Shown here: positions 45,589 to 55,536 of the stretch, in pieces | Layout: every line of letters begins with the position of its first letter | Position numbering within the stretch: the first letter of the stretch is position 1 | Origin: JAFNAG01 sp963721405 | GTDB lineage: Bacteria > Acidobacteriota > UBA6911 | Reading direction: 5' to 3' | NCBI GenBank assembly: GCA_963721405.1 | Contig: CAVRJA010000010.1 | Location: 62,001-126,000, forward strand | DNA length: 64,000 bases | Translations under genes and position numbers: made by a program | Notes under the pieces: model-generated | What the model was told of the DNA's origin: nothing | The model's database searches: none | The model's input: the letters and a program-made list of their open reading frames with translations, nothing else

Positions 45589-47160
45589 ATGGCGGAACAA
45601 CAGGCACAGAACGAAATGTCGCGCCGCGGTTTCATCGGCAGGAGCGCCGCCGCGATGACGGGACTCTCGCTTTCACCCTTGCTCATGGAGATGCTGCTGA
45701 CGGCCACGGGATGCCGCTCGGCAGGACAAAAGGCGGTCTCCGACCTGATCCTCCCTGAGGATGTCCTCAATCAAGCCGTCCGGCGCTTGATGGGCAAGGG
45801 CGCCGATTTTGCCGACGTCTACGTAGAGCGGGCGGCGTTCGGAACGATCCAGGACGATGACAAGAAGATCAACACGACCACGCTCATTGAAAAGGGGGTG
45901 GGCTTGAGGGCGGTGAAGGGCGGCAGGACCTACTATGCCTACACCGCCAGCTTCGAGCCCGGCGAGGTCTACAAGACGGCGGACTACGTCGCCGCCGCCG
46001 CCGCGCAGGGAGGACCGGCCGCCGCGGGCGCGGCCATCACGCTGACGCAGGCGACCTCCCAGTTGACCTTCCCCATCACTCCCCTTCCCGCCGACGTAGC
46101 CGTCACGAAGCGCATCGAACAGGTCAAGACGCTGTCTGACCGCGCCTGGTCGGCGGACCCGCGCATTGTCCAGGTGATGGAGATGCTGCGGGAGATCGTC
46201 CGGCAGGTGAACATCGCCTCGTCGGACGGGCCCATCGTCAACCACATGCTGGGCCTGACGGAGTTCCTGGCGATAAGCTACGGGAAAGACAGTAAGGGCC
46301 GGATGCAGAGCGCGTGGGACGGCCGTGCGGCGTACGCCGGATCAGACTTCTTCACGGGTGCCAACTCGTTCGAATCAGTGATCGATTCGCTCGCCCGGAA
46401 ACTGAAGAACCTCTTCGAGGCTGTCGATTCGCCGCGCGGACGGTTCCCGGTGGTCCTGGCTGCGGGTGTGCCGGGCGTCATCTTCCACGAATCGTGCGGT
46501 CACGGGATGGAAGCCGACCTCGTCTTCAAAGGCTCGAATTTCAAGGGCCAGCTCGGCAAACAGACCGCAGCCAAGGGCGTCACGCTTGTCGACGACGGGA
46601 CGTTGCCGTCAATGCCGGGATCGTTTGCGTTCGACGATGAGGGCACGCCCTCCGAGCGGACCGTCCTTATCGAGGACGGCATCCAGAAGAACTACCTCTG
46701 CGACAAGGTCTGGGGTAAGAAGCTCGGCTTGAAGTCGACGGGCAGCGGCCGGCGTCAGTCGTTCCGCTATCCGCCCATTCCGCGCATGAGGAACACCTTC
46801 ATCGAGAAGGGTAGGGTGCCGCCGCAGGACATCGTTGCGGCCACTAAGCGCGGCATCTACGTGGCCGATGCGGGTGGCGGCGGCCAGGTGGATGTCATCA
46901 CCGGCAACTTCATGATGGGCGTCGGTGAGGGCTACCTGATTGAAAACGGGAAGATCACGCGGCCGATCAAGGGAGCGTCGCTCTCCGGGCTCGGCATCGA
47001 AGCGCTCAAGTCCATCGACATGGTAGGCAATGACCTGAAGATCGACCCGAGCCCAGGGCGGTGCGGCAAGGGGCAGACGGCTCCGGTCGGAGCAGGGATG
47101 CCGACCGTGCGCGTGCGCGGGATCCTGGTAGGCGGCTCGGGCGAGAGCTGGGAAGGTTAA
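45589..47160 (+). CDS. TldD-like metallopeptidase subunit, Tat-exported
   Basis: A 523-residue TldD homologue. The zinc motif is HESCGHGMEAD (His300, Glu301, His305). TldD-type landmarks include DVYVERAAFGTIQDDDKKIN and GVGLRAVKGGRTYYAYTAS, and YVADAGGGGQVDVITGNFMM near the C-terminus. The N-terminus SRRGFIGRSAAAMTGLSLSP is a twin-arginine signal ending at ATGC, so the protein is probably periplasmic, unlike E. coli TldD. The ATG at 45589 follows AAGAGGAG; the longer ORF start at 45517 was rejected. Followed by its TldE partner after 12 bp. Confidence 0.9.
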   Translation: MAEQQAQNEMSRRGFIGRSAAAMTGLSLSPLLMEMLLTATGCRSAGQKAVSDLILPEDVLNQAVRRLMGKGADFADVYVERAAFGTIQDDDKKINTTTLIEKGVGLRAVKGGRTYYAYTASFEPGEVYKTADYVAAAAAQGGPAAAGAAITLTQATSQLTFPITPLPADVAVTKRIEQVKTLSDRAWSADPRIVQVMEMLREIVRQVNIASSDGPIVNHMLGLTEFLAISYGKDSKGRMQSAWDGRAAYAGSDFFTGANSFESVIDSLARKLKNLFEAVDSPRGRFPVVLAAGVPGVIFHESCGHGMEADLVFKGSNFKGQLGKQTAAKGVTLVDDGTLPSMPGSFAFDDEGTPSERTVLIEDGIQKNYLCDKVWGKKLGLKSTGSGRRQSFRYPPIPRMRNTFIEKGRVPPQDIVAATKRGIYVADAGGGGQVDVITGNFMMGVGEGYLIENGKITRPIKGASLSGLGIEALKSIDMVGNDLKIDPSPGRCGKGQTAPVGAGMPTVRVRGILVGGSGESWEG

Positions 47161-47172
47161 GGGGAGGATGCC

Positions 47173-48558
47173 ATGAATGAGAAGAAGGAATATCTGGACC
47201 TTGCACGCTCGGCCGTCGAGCTGGCAAAGCAGGCGGGAGCAGGCAGCGCAGAAGCCCTGATCGTCGACAGCGAGTCTGTCCAGATCAGTGTCAGCAGCAA
47301 ACAGGTCGAGCAGTTCAACGCAGTCCGGGATGCCGGGATCGGCTTGCGGATTCTGAAGGATCAGAAGATGGCCTTCGGATCTTCCAACGATCTGTCGCTG
47401 GATTCGGTGAAAAAGCTGGTCACGGACCTCGTGGCCAAGGTGGCGTTTCACACGCCCGACGAATTCAATGTGCTGGCTGAAACCGGCGCCGGAGGCGGGC
47501 CGGCACCGTGGAACACGCAGGCCGATGTCATCACCTATGATCCCCGAATGGCCGACGCCCCAGTCCAGGACAAGATTCGCAAAGCGATCCGTCTCGAGAC
47601 GTCGGGCCTCGAGTTCAGTCCGAAGGTGAAAGGCGCCATGTTGGCGGACTACCAGGACAACACCACGTTCGTCTACCTCGCCAACTCCAACGAAGTATCA
47701 GGGTGGTACCCATCGTCGAGCTGCGCGGGAGGGGTGGAGTTCTCGGCCGCGGAGGGCGCCGATCAGCAGTCCGGCCAGCACTACAAGGTGGTGACGCGTT
47801 ACGACGATCTCAACCCGGACGAAATTGGCCGGACGGCGGCCGGGAACGCTGTGGAGATGCTCGGCGCCAAACCGATCGCCTCGACTCAAGTTCCGCTGAT
47901 CATCACGCCGGAGGTGGGAACCCAGTTGCTGTCATTCGTGGTGGGCCTCCTTTCGGCCGACGATGTACAGAAAGGCCGTTCGAAGTTTGCCGGGAAGATC
48001 GGCAGCCAGGTGGCCGCGTCGCGCATGACGCTGATTGATGACGGCCGGTACAGGGGCGGCGTCTCGACGGCGCCCGTCGATGGCGAGGGTGCCCCGACGC
48101 AGACCACTCCTCTGATTGTCGACGGCGTGTTGAAGAGCTTCCTGTATGACAGTTACACCGCCAAGAAGGGCAAAACGAAATCCACGGGAAACCGCGTGCG
48201 CGGCGGCTATCAGTCTGCCGGAAGCGTCGGCCCAACCAATCTCTACCTGAAGTCAGGCGACGCAAAGCCGGAGGCAATGCTCACAGGAATTACACGGGGG
48301 TTTCTGTTGAAAGTCGCCTTCGGCATGTTTGCCGCGATCGATGCCGCGTCGGGGGATTTCTCCTTCCCTGCCGCCGGCTTCATGATCGAAAAGGGCCGTA
48401 CCACATATCCTGTCCGGGGGATCAGCATTGCCGGCAATCTCTTCGAGTTGCTCAAGGCGGTGGACCAGGTTGGCAACGACCTGACCTGGTTTAACAACGT
48501 GGGATGCCCGACACTGTTGATCAAAAGCATCAAAATCGGAGGGAGCGGAAAGCGCTAG
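47173..48558 (+). CDS. TldE/PmbA-like subunit
   Basis: A 461-residue homologue of TldE/PmbA, the non-zinc partner of TldD in the heterodimeric peptidase that trims small unfolded peptides (microcin B17, CcdA in E. coli). Matching elements are AEALIVDSESVQISVSSKQV, GIGLRILKDQKMAFGSSNDL, VSTAPVDGEGAPTQTTPLIV and GGYQSAGSVGPTNLYLKSGD. It has no HExxxH. No clear signal peptide is seen although the partner has a Tat signal; export as a complex is conceivable. Confidence 0.88.
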   Translation: MNEKKEYLDLARSAVELAKQAGAGSAEALIVDSESVQISVSSKQVEQFNAVRDAGIGLRILKDQKMAFGSSNDLSLDSVKKLVTDLVAKVAFHTPDEFNVLAETGAGGGPAPWNTQADVITYDPRMADAPVQDKIRKAIRLETSGLEFSPKVKGAMLADYQDNTTFVYLANSNEVSGWYPSSSCAGGVEFSAAEGADQQSGQHYKVVTRYDDLNPDEIGRTAAGNAVEMLGAKPIASTQVPLIITPEVGTQLLSFVVGLLSADDVQKGRSKFAGKIGSQVAASRMTLIDDGRYRGGVSTAPVDGEGAPTQTTPLIVDGVLKSFLYDSYTAKKGKTKSTGNRVRGGYQSAGSVGPTNLYLKSGDAKPEAMLTGITRGFLLKVAFGMFAAIDAASGDFSFPAAGFMIEKGRTTYPVRGISIAGNLFELLKAVDQVGNDLTWFNNVGCPTLLIKSIKIGGSGKR

Positions 48559-49253
48559 TGAAGTATTGGCGCCTGCTTGATGCTGTGCCTCGCTCAAGTT
48601 ATTCGGACATCGGGGCTTGGCGGATCTGGAGATGCTGAGGACAGTATAATCAGGAAGTGTGGGAAAAGTGCTGAAGGGCGGCTTGTCGTTCGCCAAAACT
48701 TCTGCCGATGGGTTTGACGGTGTCTGATTTTTTCCCGCCATTTGCGCGGCTTTTGCTTACCTCCGTAATTCATCATAAACTGAGGGCGCGAAGCGGTCTC
48801 GTCCGAAATCTGGGGAGGATGTGACTGGAAGATGGAGGAAGCAACTGCATGGGACCGGCGAATGTGGAAATCGTGAAATGCCGTTCTTGGGCGACAGGCG
48901 CTAATCCGCACGCCTTTCATATCTATAAGGAAATCAAATGCAATGGCCGGATCTCGTTCGTCCGCTCGATGGGGATGTACCAACTCTCTGACCGCCCGCC
49001 AAGGTCTCTGATCCAATTTCGCAACACGAACACGTGTCAGCCCCGCGGCGAGCAGCTCGACAAACTCGGAACTCCATAGGATCCGCCGCACCTTCACAGG
49101 CCTGACCTCGGATATGCCGTACAGCTTTGCGACGTGTTGCTTAGTTAGGCTGCGCCCAGAGCTGCTCGGCCAGGCCGGAGCGTCAGGCGCTCCTGTTTCG
49201 CCTTGCGCACGCAAATGAGCGCCGATTTGCAGGAGTAGTTCGTAGACGGCTTT
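48559..49253. other. Gene-poor, relic-rich stretch
   Basis: No firm gene. A minus-strand frame (48594-49214) continues the ankyrin relic past its TGA (KAVYELLLQIGAHLRAQ) and includes AKLYGISEVRPVKVRRILWS, but no family is recognised; the last 60 codons look non-coding. Confidence 0.4.
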
Positions 49254-49280
49254 TCAGGACGATATCGAGCGGGGATTCTG

Positions 49281-50447
<1,167 letters not shown>

Positions 50448-50598
50448 TATAAATCAATAAGTTACAAAAAGATCCCCAAAGAGTAAAACTCAGAATCTGC
50501 ATTTGGGTACCACAGGGGTACCACCGTGAGGCATTTGGCTCCCCATCCCAAAATCCGGCCTCGTGCGGGTTGCCTCCGGTCATCCGGGAGCGGAATTA

Positions 50599-50645
50599 GA
50601 CTCATAATCAGCGGGTCGCAGGTTCGAGTCCTGCTGGGCCCACCA
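50599..50645 (+). pseudogene. 3' half of a CAT-anticodon tRNA (Ile2 or Met)
   Basis: Starts with GA of the anticodon stem, then loop CTCATAA, variable loop, T arm (GCAGG/CCTGC, loop TTCGAGT), acceptor strand TGGGCCC and ACCA. The sequence before 50599 does not pair with the anticodon stem, D arm or acceptor, so the 5' half is missing. Probably an attachment-site relic. Confidence 0.85.
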
Positions 50646-50772
50646 CATAATAAAAGACTTACGGTAACACGTTACTCATCAAAATCCTCCTTGGGTAGCA
50701 CATGGGTAGCAAGTCGAAGCACCTTTCTGCACTCGCTTGTCACCTCTGTAAAACGCAATTCGACGGTAGGTG

Positions 50773-50820
50773 TGATTCGTAATCAGTAGGTCCCCGGTTC
50801 AAGTCCGGGCGCTGGCTCCA
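50773..50820 (+). pseudogene. 3' half of tRNA-Thr (CGT)
   Basis: Begins TGA of the anticodon stem, then loop TTCGTAA, T arm CCCGG/CCGGG with loop TTCAAGT, acceptor CGCTGGC and TCCA end. Only the three stem bases next to the loop match; upstream sequence is unrelated to a tRNA 5' half. Confidence 0.85.
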
Positions 50821-50998
50821 TAAAATCAATTATTTACAGTAATACAGAAATTGCAAAAATCATAAAATGCCGGTTTGGGTTCCACATGGGTTCCAAGCGG
50901 CGTCCTATTACCAATGATGTTAGCGCGGTTTCTCGGGCCATTAGCACCTGCAAGCGACAGCAACAATCTGGAACCTCCCTGGGGCAGCGTTGACCGAC

Positions 50999-51045
50999 GA
51001 CTCTTAATCAGTAGGTTGAAGGTTCGATTCCTTCACGGCTCACCA
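50999..51045 (+). pseudogene. 3' half of tRNA-Lys (CTT)
   Basis: Begins GA of the anticodon stem, then loop CTCTTAA, T arm TGAAGG/CCTTCA with loop TTCGATT, and a CGGCTCACCA end. No 5' half precedes it. Same break point as the other two tRNA halves. Confidence 0.82.
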
Positions 51046-51187
51046 ATAAACAAAGCAGAATCAAGCGGATACTAGAAAGGCGGGAAGGCTCCGTTTTGGC
51101 CGCCACGCGGCTAGCAACCATATAGCAATCAGCCGCGCGATGAATGTGCTTGCGGGGAAGCCCAAATCGTCTATCGCCCCGAGGTTA

Positions 51188-51688
51188 TTAACTGGTCTTC
51201 TTTTCCTGTGCGAGTGCCTCTGTTGCTGCATTCAAATAGGATCGGAATTCCCAGACCGCTTCCGTCGCCTTGGAACCCGTATTGATGTGATAGTCACGGG
51301 CCTTTTGATAGATGGCGTCCAAGAGTTTCCACAAGCAGGGAACCGCACAGGCTTGGATTTCAATCGAAGCGCTCGTCAGGGCGATTACCTTTTTGGCTAT
51401 TAGACGGTTGCCGTCCTGCTCGTCTCGCTCAATCATTTGGATTGCGAAAGTCCATTTGCCATTAACTTCTGCATAACCAAAAAAGACCTCAGCGCCGATC
51501 TTGCCCGGCATCTTCAAGCCATGTACCGGTTTTTCCATGAGCCAAGTTTCTATCTGGCCTCCGGTAACAGGCAGAAGTGCTTGAGCCTTAGAGATGAAAT
51601 CTTCTATTTCTTTGGACTCCCTCTCATTTTTCGTGCTTGTGTCTCGCATAGCCGCAAAGACTTTGTGAGGGTATTCTGAAAAAAACAT
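51188..51688 (-). CDS. Hypothetical protein (166 aa)
   Basis: A Glu/Lys-rich cytoplasmic protein: KEIEDFISKAQALLPVTGGQ, EVFFGYAEVNGKWTFAIQMI, IEIQACAVPCLWKLLDAIYQ and a C-terminal helix. No family recognised. Supported by AAGGAG seven bases upstream of the ATG. First gene after the tRNA array, with lower GC than the core genome. Confidence 0.65.
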   Translation of the reverse strand: MFFSEYPHKVFAAMRDTSTKNERESKEIEDFISKAQALLPVTGGQIETWLMEKPVHGLKMPGKIGAEVFFGYAEVNGKWTFAIQMIERDEQDGNRLIAKKVIALTSASIEIQACAVPCLWKLLDAIYQKARDYHINTGSKATEAVWEFRSYLNAATEALAQEKKTS

Positions 51689-51761
51689 AGGCCTGCTCCT
51701 TTGAGAGGATTGATTTTTGCCTACCTTTTACCAGTTCAGCTAAGCCTTTCCAGTAATCCAA

Positions 51762-51788
51762 AACAAAAAGGGCTCCCCAAAGAGCCCC
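51762..51788 (-). terminator. Rho-independent terminator
   Basis: On the minus strand GGGCTC-TTTGGG-GAGCCC is followed by TTTTTGTTTT, a canonical stem-loop plus T tract, 19 bp past the stop of the 51807-52190 gene. Confidence 0.88.
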
Positions 51789-51806
51789 GGTGCCCGTCCT
51801 GATAGC

Positions 51807-52190
51807 TCACTTGCGTTTCTCAAGATCGGCCTTTAGAGCCAGCACGATATCTTTGATTACTTTATCGAAATTCTTCCCGCCGCTCTGAGATTTGACGATG
51901 ATTTCATCGTCCTTTGCCTTGTCCGTGCGGATGAGGGTCCAGATAGTATTGTTGTCATTGTCACCGGCAAACCGGAAAATGTAATCGGCGCGGTCGCGGC
52001 GGAACGTGAAGCTGTCTTTGAATTCGGGATATGCCTTGATGATCTTTTGCTGGATTTCATCGGGTGTGCCAACCACGCCGACCCTGTAACTATTACTATC
52101 GGGCGGCGGGTTGGGATTGTTGATCGCCTCAACGTGGATGCGGGGCAATGTAACTTGGAACAGCATTACGAGCAGCAAGAGCGGTTGCAT
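51807..52190 (-). CDS. Small secreted hypothetical protein (127 aa)
   Basis: Signal peptide MQPLLLLVMLFQVTLPRIHV, then a mature part with strands and helices (TPDEIQQKIIKAYPEFKDSF; YIFRFAGDNDNNTIWTLI; FDKVIKDIVLALKADLEK). Unknown family. ATG at 52190 with AGGGGGA upstream; terminated by a clear intrinsic terminator. Secreted proteins of this size are common cargo in mobile elements. Confidence 0.7.
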   Translation of the reverse strand: MQPLLLLVMLFQVTLPRIHVEAINNPNPPPDSNSYRVGVVGTPDEIQQKIIKAYPEFKDSFTFRRDRADYIFRFAGDNDNNTIWTLIRTDKAKDDEIIVKSQSGGKNFDKVIKDIVLALKADLEKRK

Positions 52191-52578
52191 AATTCCCCCT
52201 TTTACTTGTAGTACCCATTCCGGCAACGTATCTGATATGGCCGAATATTATCACTGTTGCCCTGACTGTCTTCTGAAATTCAAAATGACCCACCTACGAT
52301 GACATTTGGGCGTATCACAATGGGCAATAATCGCAACGGCCGGTTCAAGTCGGCAGCAACGCGCTTCAAGATCATATTTTTTTAAAATAAGACCACCCCT
52401 CGTGACACTACATGGTTGCAGTACCGCCCCTCGAACTCGCCGGGAAAAATGGCAATCCCGCTGCCGTCCTCCCCGGTTGATACTGCCGGCCCTCAAAAAC
52501 ATCGAGCCAGGATGCCCCAGGATCGACGATCGGATCTTAAGCCTTACCGCATGTATGTTCAATTTTCGATGTCTGCTC
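52191..52578. other. Spacer with first copy of a 26-bp repeat
   Basis: No gene seen; contains the repeat copy 52506-52531. Confidence 0.5.
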
Positions 52579-53063
52579 TCACTGGATCGTCTCTTCGTAG
52601 TTTGGCCTCGAAAGCCGTTCTTTCAGTATCTTTTCCGCTTCCGGCCATGGCGTGTTACCAGGTAGATCCTTAATCAAGTCCAGTTGCTTCTTAAAGCTTA
52701 GGTAATACCCCTGTTGCTTCTCGAGATATTTAATGCGCTTTTCAACTCTGTCCAGCTTACTCATTCTCATGGTGATTCCTCCTTTGAGTTTTGTTCCTCT
52801 GTGGATCCCATTTCGTCTCCCTATCTAAATCCGGCTCTTTCGGCGCGCTCCAGCAGCTCGAGCAATAACGCCAGCTCTGCAGCCGGAATCCGCGGCCGGT
52901 CGGCCGATCCTCGAGGTGAAACGGTCCCGCCCGGCTGTCACAAAGGCCGCAGCGATCGCGCTGGGGTGTGCGACTCTCGAAAATTGCAATCTCGGCCGAT
53001 TCCCGATTTTTCGCCATGCGGCCTCAAGGGGAAACGCGCCAGGATGCCCCAGGATCGACGATC
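52506..53063. repeat. 26-bp perfect direct repeat pair
   Basis: The same 26 bp, with core CAGGATGCCCCAGGATCG, occur at 52506-52531 and 53038-53063, 532 bp apart, flanking the small coiled-coil gene at 52579-52770. Both copies end ACGATC. Confidence 0.85.
52579..52770 (-). CDS. Small coiled-coil protein (63 aa)
   Basis: MRMSKLDRVEKRIKYLEKQQ and GYYLSFKKQLDLIKDLPGNT are highly charged with heptad spacing, so a short coiled coil is likely. An excellent Shine-Dalgarno (AAAGGAGGAATCACC) precedes the ATG. Flanked by 26-bp direct repeats. Function unknown. Confidence 0.72.
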   Translation of the reverse strand: MRMSKLDRVEKRIKYLEKQQGYYLSFKKQLDLIKDLPGNTPWPEAEKILKERLSRPNYEETIQ

Positions 53064-53080
53064 ATTAGCCGGGCTTATAC

Positions 53081-53329
53081 CTACCTATCCCTTGAAGCCG
53101 CTGCTTTGCGGGCAGGGCAGGCGCACGGGGTCTCGCGGCCTTCCCGCAGGCGGCCCGCAATCTCTTTCAGCGTCTCACGGTCGTGAAACTCAACGATTCG
53201 CAAGCTACCCACGATGCCTCCGGCGAAATGGAGTGTGACCTGGCCTGTGAAGCCGCCGGGCAAGAGTCTAAGGACTTCAGAAACGCCGCAATGTTCCTCA
53301 CGGCAGGACGTCGGCTTTACTGTCTGCAT
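53081..53329 (-). CDS. Hypothetical protein (82 aa)
   Basis: GVSEVLRLLPGGFTGQVTLH, FAGGIVGSLRIVEFHDRETL and KEIAGRLREGRE suggest a small beta-hairpin plus helix domain. GAGG precedes the ATG. It lies 7 bp downstream of the next minus-strand gene, so it probably belongs to the same operon. Family not recognised; the DUF2292 pattern is only vaguely similar. Confidence 0.55.
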   Translation of the reverse strand: MQTVKPTSCREEHCGVSEVLRLLPGGFTGQVTLHFAGGIVGSLRIVEFHDRETLKEIAGRLREGRETPCACPARKAAASRDR

Positions 53330-53336
53330 TGAAACC

Positions 53337-53741
53337 TCAAGATGGAAAAGTTAGGCAGGCCGCCTCCCCCCGGAGAGCGGCCCGCTGTCCCGGCCGCCGG
53401 CGGTCGCACAGCTCCCGGGCTATATCGTTACCATGGTAACGCCCATAAGCGGCAGGCCGCCGCCCCCATTGGCGACGGCCTCCAGCTGGACCGTGAAACC
53501 ATGCGGCCCAACTTTCGGAAATTTCCCAGCGGGAGCCGACCAGCCGGCCCCCGCCGTTTTTTTTGGAGGTGCCGGTTATCCCTCGCGGGCCCGCCGGCGC
53601 GGGTGAAAAATCAGAACGTCGGCGGAAATCCCGTCTTCGCCATGTGATCGTTGAACCGGCGCTCCCATTCGGCGCGAACAGTGGATCTTTCACCAGAAAA
53701 CGGCCATCTTCGCCTTTAAATCTGGATGCTTCGCAAGTCAT
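53337..53741 (-). CDS. Hypothetical protein, possibly frameshifted (134 aa)
   Basis: The ATG overlaps the upstream stop by 4 nt (ATGA), so translation from MTCEASRFKGEDGRFLVKDP is likely. After about residue 24 the frame becomes Arg/Gly/Pro-rich and implausible. In another frame the same DNA encodes RAEWERRFNDHMAKTGFPPT ending F-stop at about 53611, a much more protein-like ending. A -1/+1 shift or sequence error near 53665 would give a protein of about 45 residues. Confidence 0.45.
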   Translation of the reverse strand: MTCEASRFKGEDGRFLVKDPLFAPNGSAGSTITWRRRDFRRRSDFSPAPAGPRGITGTSKKNGGGRLVGSRWEISESWAAWFHGPAGGRRQWGRRPAAYGRYHGNDIARELCDRRRPGQRAALRGEAACLTFPS

Positions 53742-54415
53742 TTTTCCCCCCGCTCGCCAAAGCCGGCGCGGTAATGTGTGATTTCCGACTGGTGCGGCTG
53801 ATACGCGAGCGAATTCATTTCCGTTAATTTGTCCTCGCCCACCACGGCCCGTTGGAAATCCAATTCGATGTTTTCGAGTTCTTCCTGTGACACGCGGATC
53901 ATCCGGTTGATTTCAGCCAACGGCCGCAGATGTGCCGCCTTCACCTTTTTCAGGGTCGCCAAAATTCGGTTCTGCGCTTCGCGGATAGCTGCGAAATTAT
54001 GCCGGATTTCACGATGAGCATAGCCGTGCCCGTCAACGAGGTCGCGGTCGATTTTGATTTCCGCTCGGCTCTGCAGCTCTGCAACCTGTCTCATGGCCGA
54101 TTCATGAAACCTCATAATGTACGGCGCGTTTGTGCGCTCGAGGTCCGCCTCCAACCAAGAATGGCGCTGATGCCAAAACCTTTTTACTTCGTCTCGCTCG
54201 CGCCGCGCGATGATCAGCTCGGCGAGCGCGTCATTGGCCCGCAGTGACACGGCCATCTGCAGCACCCGCGCTTTCTCTGCCAGCCCAATTGCGCGCAAGT
54301 CGAGATCGTCGTATTCGATTATCATCGCGCCGCGGGTGTCGTCGTGCGCTTCCAATAAAGCAAATTTCGCCGCGCTCGCGGCCTCGTCCTCAGCTACCAA
54401 CTCTCGATAATTCAT
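53738..54415 (-). CDS. Coiled-coil hypothetical protein (225 aa)
   Basis: A helical protein: MNYRELVAEDEAASAAKFAL, LAELIIARRERDEVKRFWHQ, FAAIREAQNRILATLKKVKA and RPLAEINRMIRVSQEELENI. Long amphipathic helices fit a phage or ICE structural or accessory protein, but no family is assigned. ATG at 54415 with GGAG upstream; the ORF's earlier start was rejected. Translationally coupled to the next gene. Confidence 0.68.
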   Translation of the reverse strand: MNYRELVAEDEAASAAKFALLEAHDDTRGAMIIEYDDLDLRAIGLAEKARVLQMAVSLRANDALAELIIARRERDEVKRFWHQRHSWLEADLERTNAPYIMRFHESAMRQVAELQSRAEIKIDRDLVDGHGYAHREIRHNFAAIREAQNRILATLKKVKAAHLRPLAEINRMIRVSQEELENIELDFQRAVVGEDKLTEMNSLAYQPHQSEITHYRAGFGERGEK

Positions 54416-54484
54416 GGTTGTTCTCCTGCCCTCGGGCTTCCAGCCTCCAGGCAAATATGCCGGCATCCGGCCGGCGCGGTGCTG

Positions 54485-54853
54485 CTAGTGAATGCGGCCC
54501 CTTGGCTCCATGCCCAGGAAATCCGCCTTGCGCAAAAATTCATCGTTTTCCGCGTGCGCTACAGCGTCCCGATGCGCCAATGCCTCCTCGTGACTCAACC
54601 CATCATCGAATCTGAGCTTCGAGTAAACACCCCAGCTCGCGCGGAGAGGGTCCGCAGCCGCGTACGCCTCGATCTGATCGCGGTTTGTCTCCCAATCTTC
54701 CTTCATCCGATCTTCATCGACGTCGATACCGCTTCCTGGCTGGCCGCCATAGCCACCGCCGAAATAGTCACGCCCGCAAGTGTGGTGAACGAGTTGCGCG
54801 TGATTAAGCTCGCGCGTGAAATTTCGTGTCCGGTGTAAGCGTTTGGTCCCCAT
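54485..54853 (-). CDS. Hypothetical protein (122 aa)
   Basis: RNFTRELNHAQLVHHTCGRD, YFGGGYGGQPGSGIDVDEDR and SHEEALAHRDAVAHAENDEF. The central Gly-rich turn and acidic C-terminal half give no family. Shine-Dalgarno GAGGAAC precedes the ATG. First gene of the minus-strand cluster 54853-53081. Confidence 0.6.
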   Translation of the reverse strand: MGTKRLHRTRNFTRELNHAQLVHHTCGRDYFGGGYGGQPGSGIDVDEDRMKEDWETNRDQIEAYAAADPLRASWGVYSKLRFDDGLSHEEALAHRDAVAHAENDEFLRKADFLGMEPRGRIH

Positions 54854-55412
54854 ATTTGTTCCTCACCTTCCCGCCGGCCGGCCCGGCCGGTCGCGCAATG
54901 GTTCCAGGTCCAAGTTCAATGCTTTCAAACACGAAAGCAGTGAGGTTCAAGATGCCGATTCCGCCAGATGCCGGCACCGAGCGGAACAGCAGGCAGAATC
55001 CCACCGCAGCATGAAGCCGGCTGTGTCGATCGCCGGGCGTCCAGGCGAGATCAACTGTGCGCCGCGTTTAATCGTTGTGCTTCCCCAGCATGGCGAGGTC
55101 CGAGGTCGGACGCATACGAGCGACTTCAGACATTCAGATCATGAAAAGGAGGGGAGCAAGGACGGACGCCCGGCGCACGCCACGATCAAGACTGGGAGAC
55201 CGTTCATCGGCTGTGCGGAAAGCATCACCTTTATGCAGGCCTCGCGCGGTCGATTTGAGACCACAATTGGCGCGGCTTTCCGCGCCTCCTTTCGACCACC
55301 CTTTTCGCACACCCCCTGTTACCTGCCAACCGCTTTGCTCTGGATTTCACCCATCCTGGTGAAATCACACGCGTTATCCGGCATGGCGCCTGCGGGAAGT
55401 TTGTTGCCGAAA
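54854..55412. other. Divergent spacer
   Basis: No convincing gene between the minus-strand cluster and the plus-strand cluster; long ORFs here have no coding-like sequence. Confidence 0.45.
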
Positions 55413-55451
55413 AAATAATGAATTATTTTCTTGCTCCATATGTACATATGG
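55413..55451 (+). promoter_or_regulatory. Palindromic operator-like region
   Basis: Two palindromes: AAATAAT-GA-ATTATTT (55413-55428) and the perfect 16-mer CCATATGTACATATGG (55436-55451). TTGCTC (55431-55436) and TATGGT (55455-55460) could be -35/-10 boxes of the following gene, 18 bp apart, with the 16-mer between them, as for a repressor site. Confidence 0.5.
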
Positions 55452-55536
55452 TGGTATGGTAATTCCATTGAGCAGAGGCAATGATGAGACCCAACCAAAA
55501 ACCCACCGGAAAACACAGGGTCACTGGAGGCCGCTG

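Larger units (their letters stand above)
50505..51129 (+). repeat. Four 11-bp-period direct-repeat pairs behind each tRNA end
   Basis: About 45-65 bp after each CCA end lies a tandem pair with an 11-bp period: GGGTACCACAGGGGTACCAC (50505-50524), GGGTAGCACATGGGTAGCAA (50693-50712), GGGTTCCACATGGGTTCCAA (50877-50896) and the weaker TAGCAACCATATAGCAA (51112-51128). Between CCA and pair is AT-rich DNA with a shared TTAC core (ATCAATAAGTTAC, AAGACTTACGGTAA, TCAATTATTTACAGTAA). The layout resembles integrase arm-type binding sites next to an attachment core. Confidence 0.75.

Noticed and set aside
49254..49256. In-frame TGA in the ankyrin relic as a second selenocysteine codon
   Set aside because: Ankyrin repeats have no redox Cys at this point and no hairpin with a GG loop follows; a plain nonsense codon in a relic fits better.
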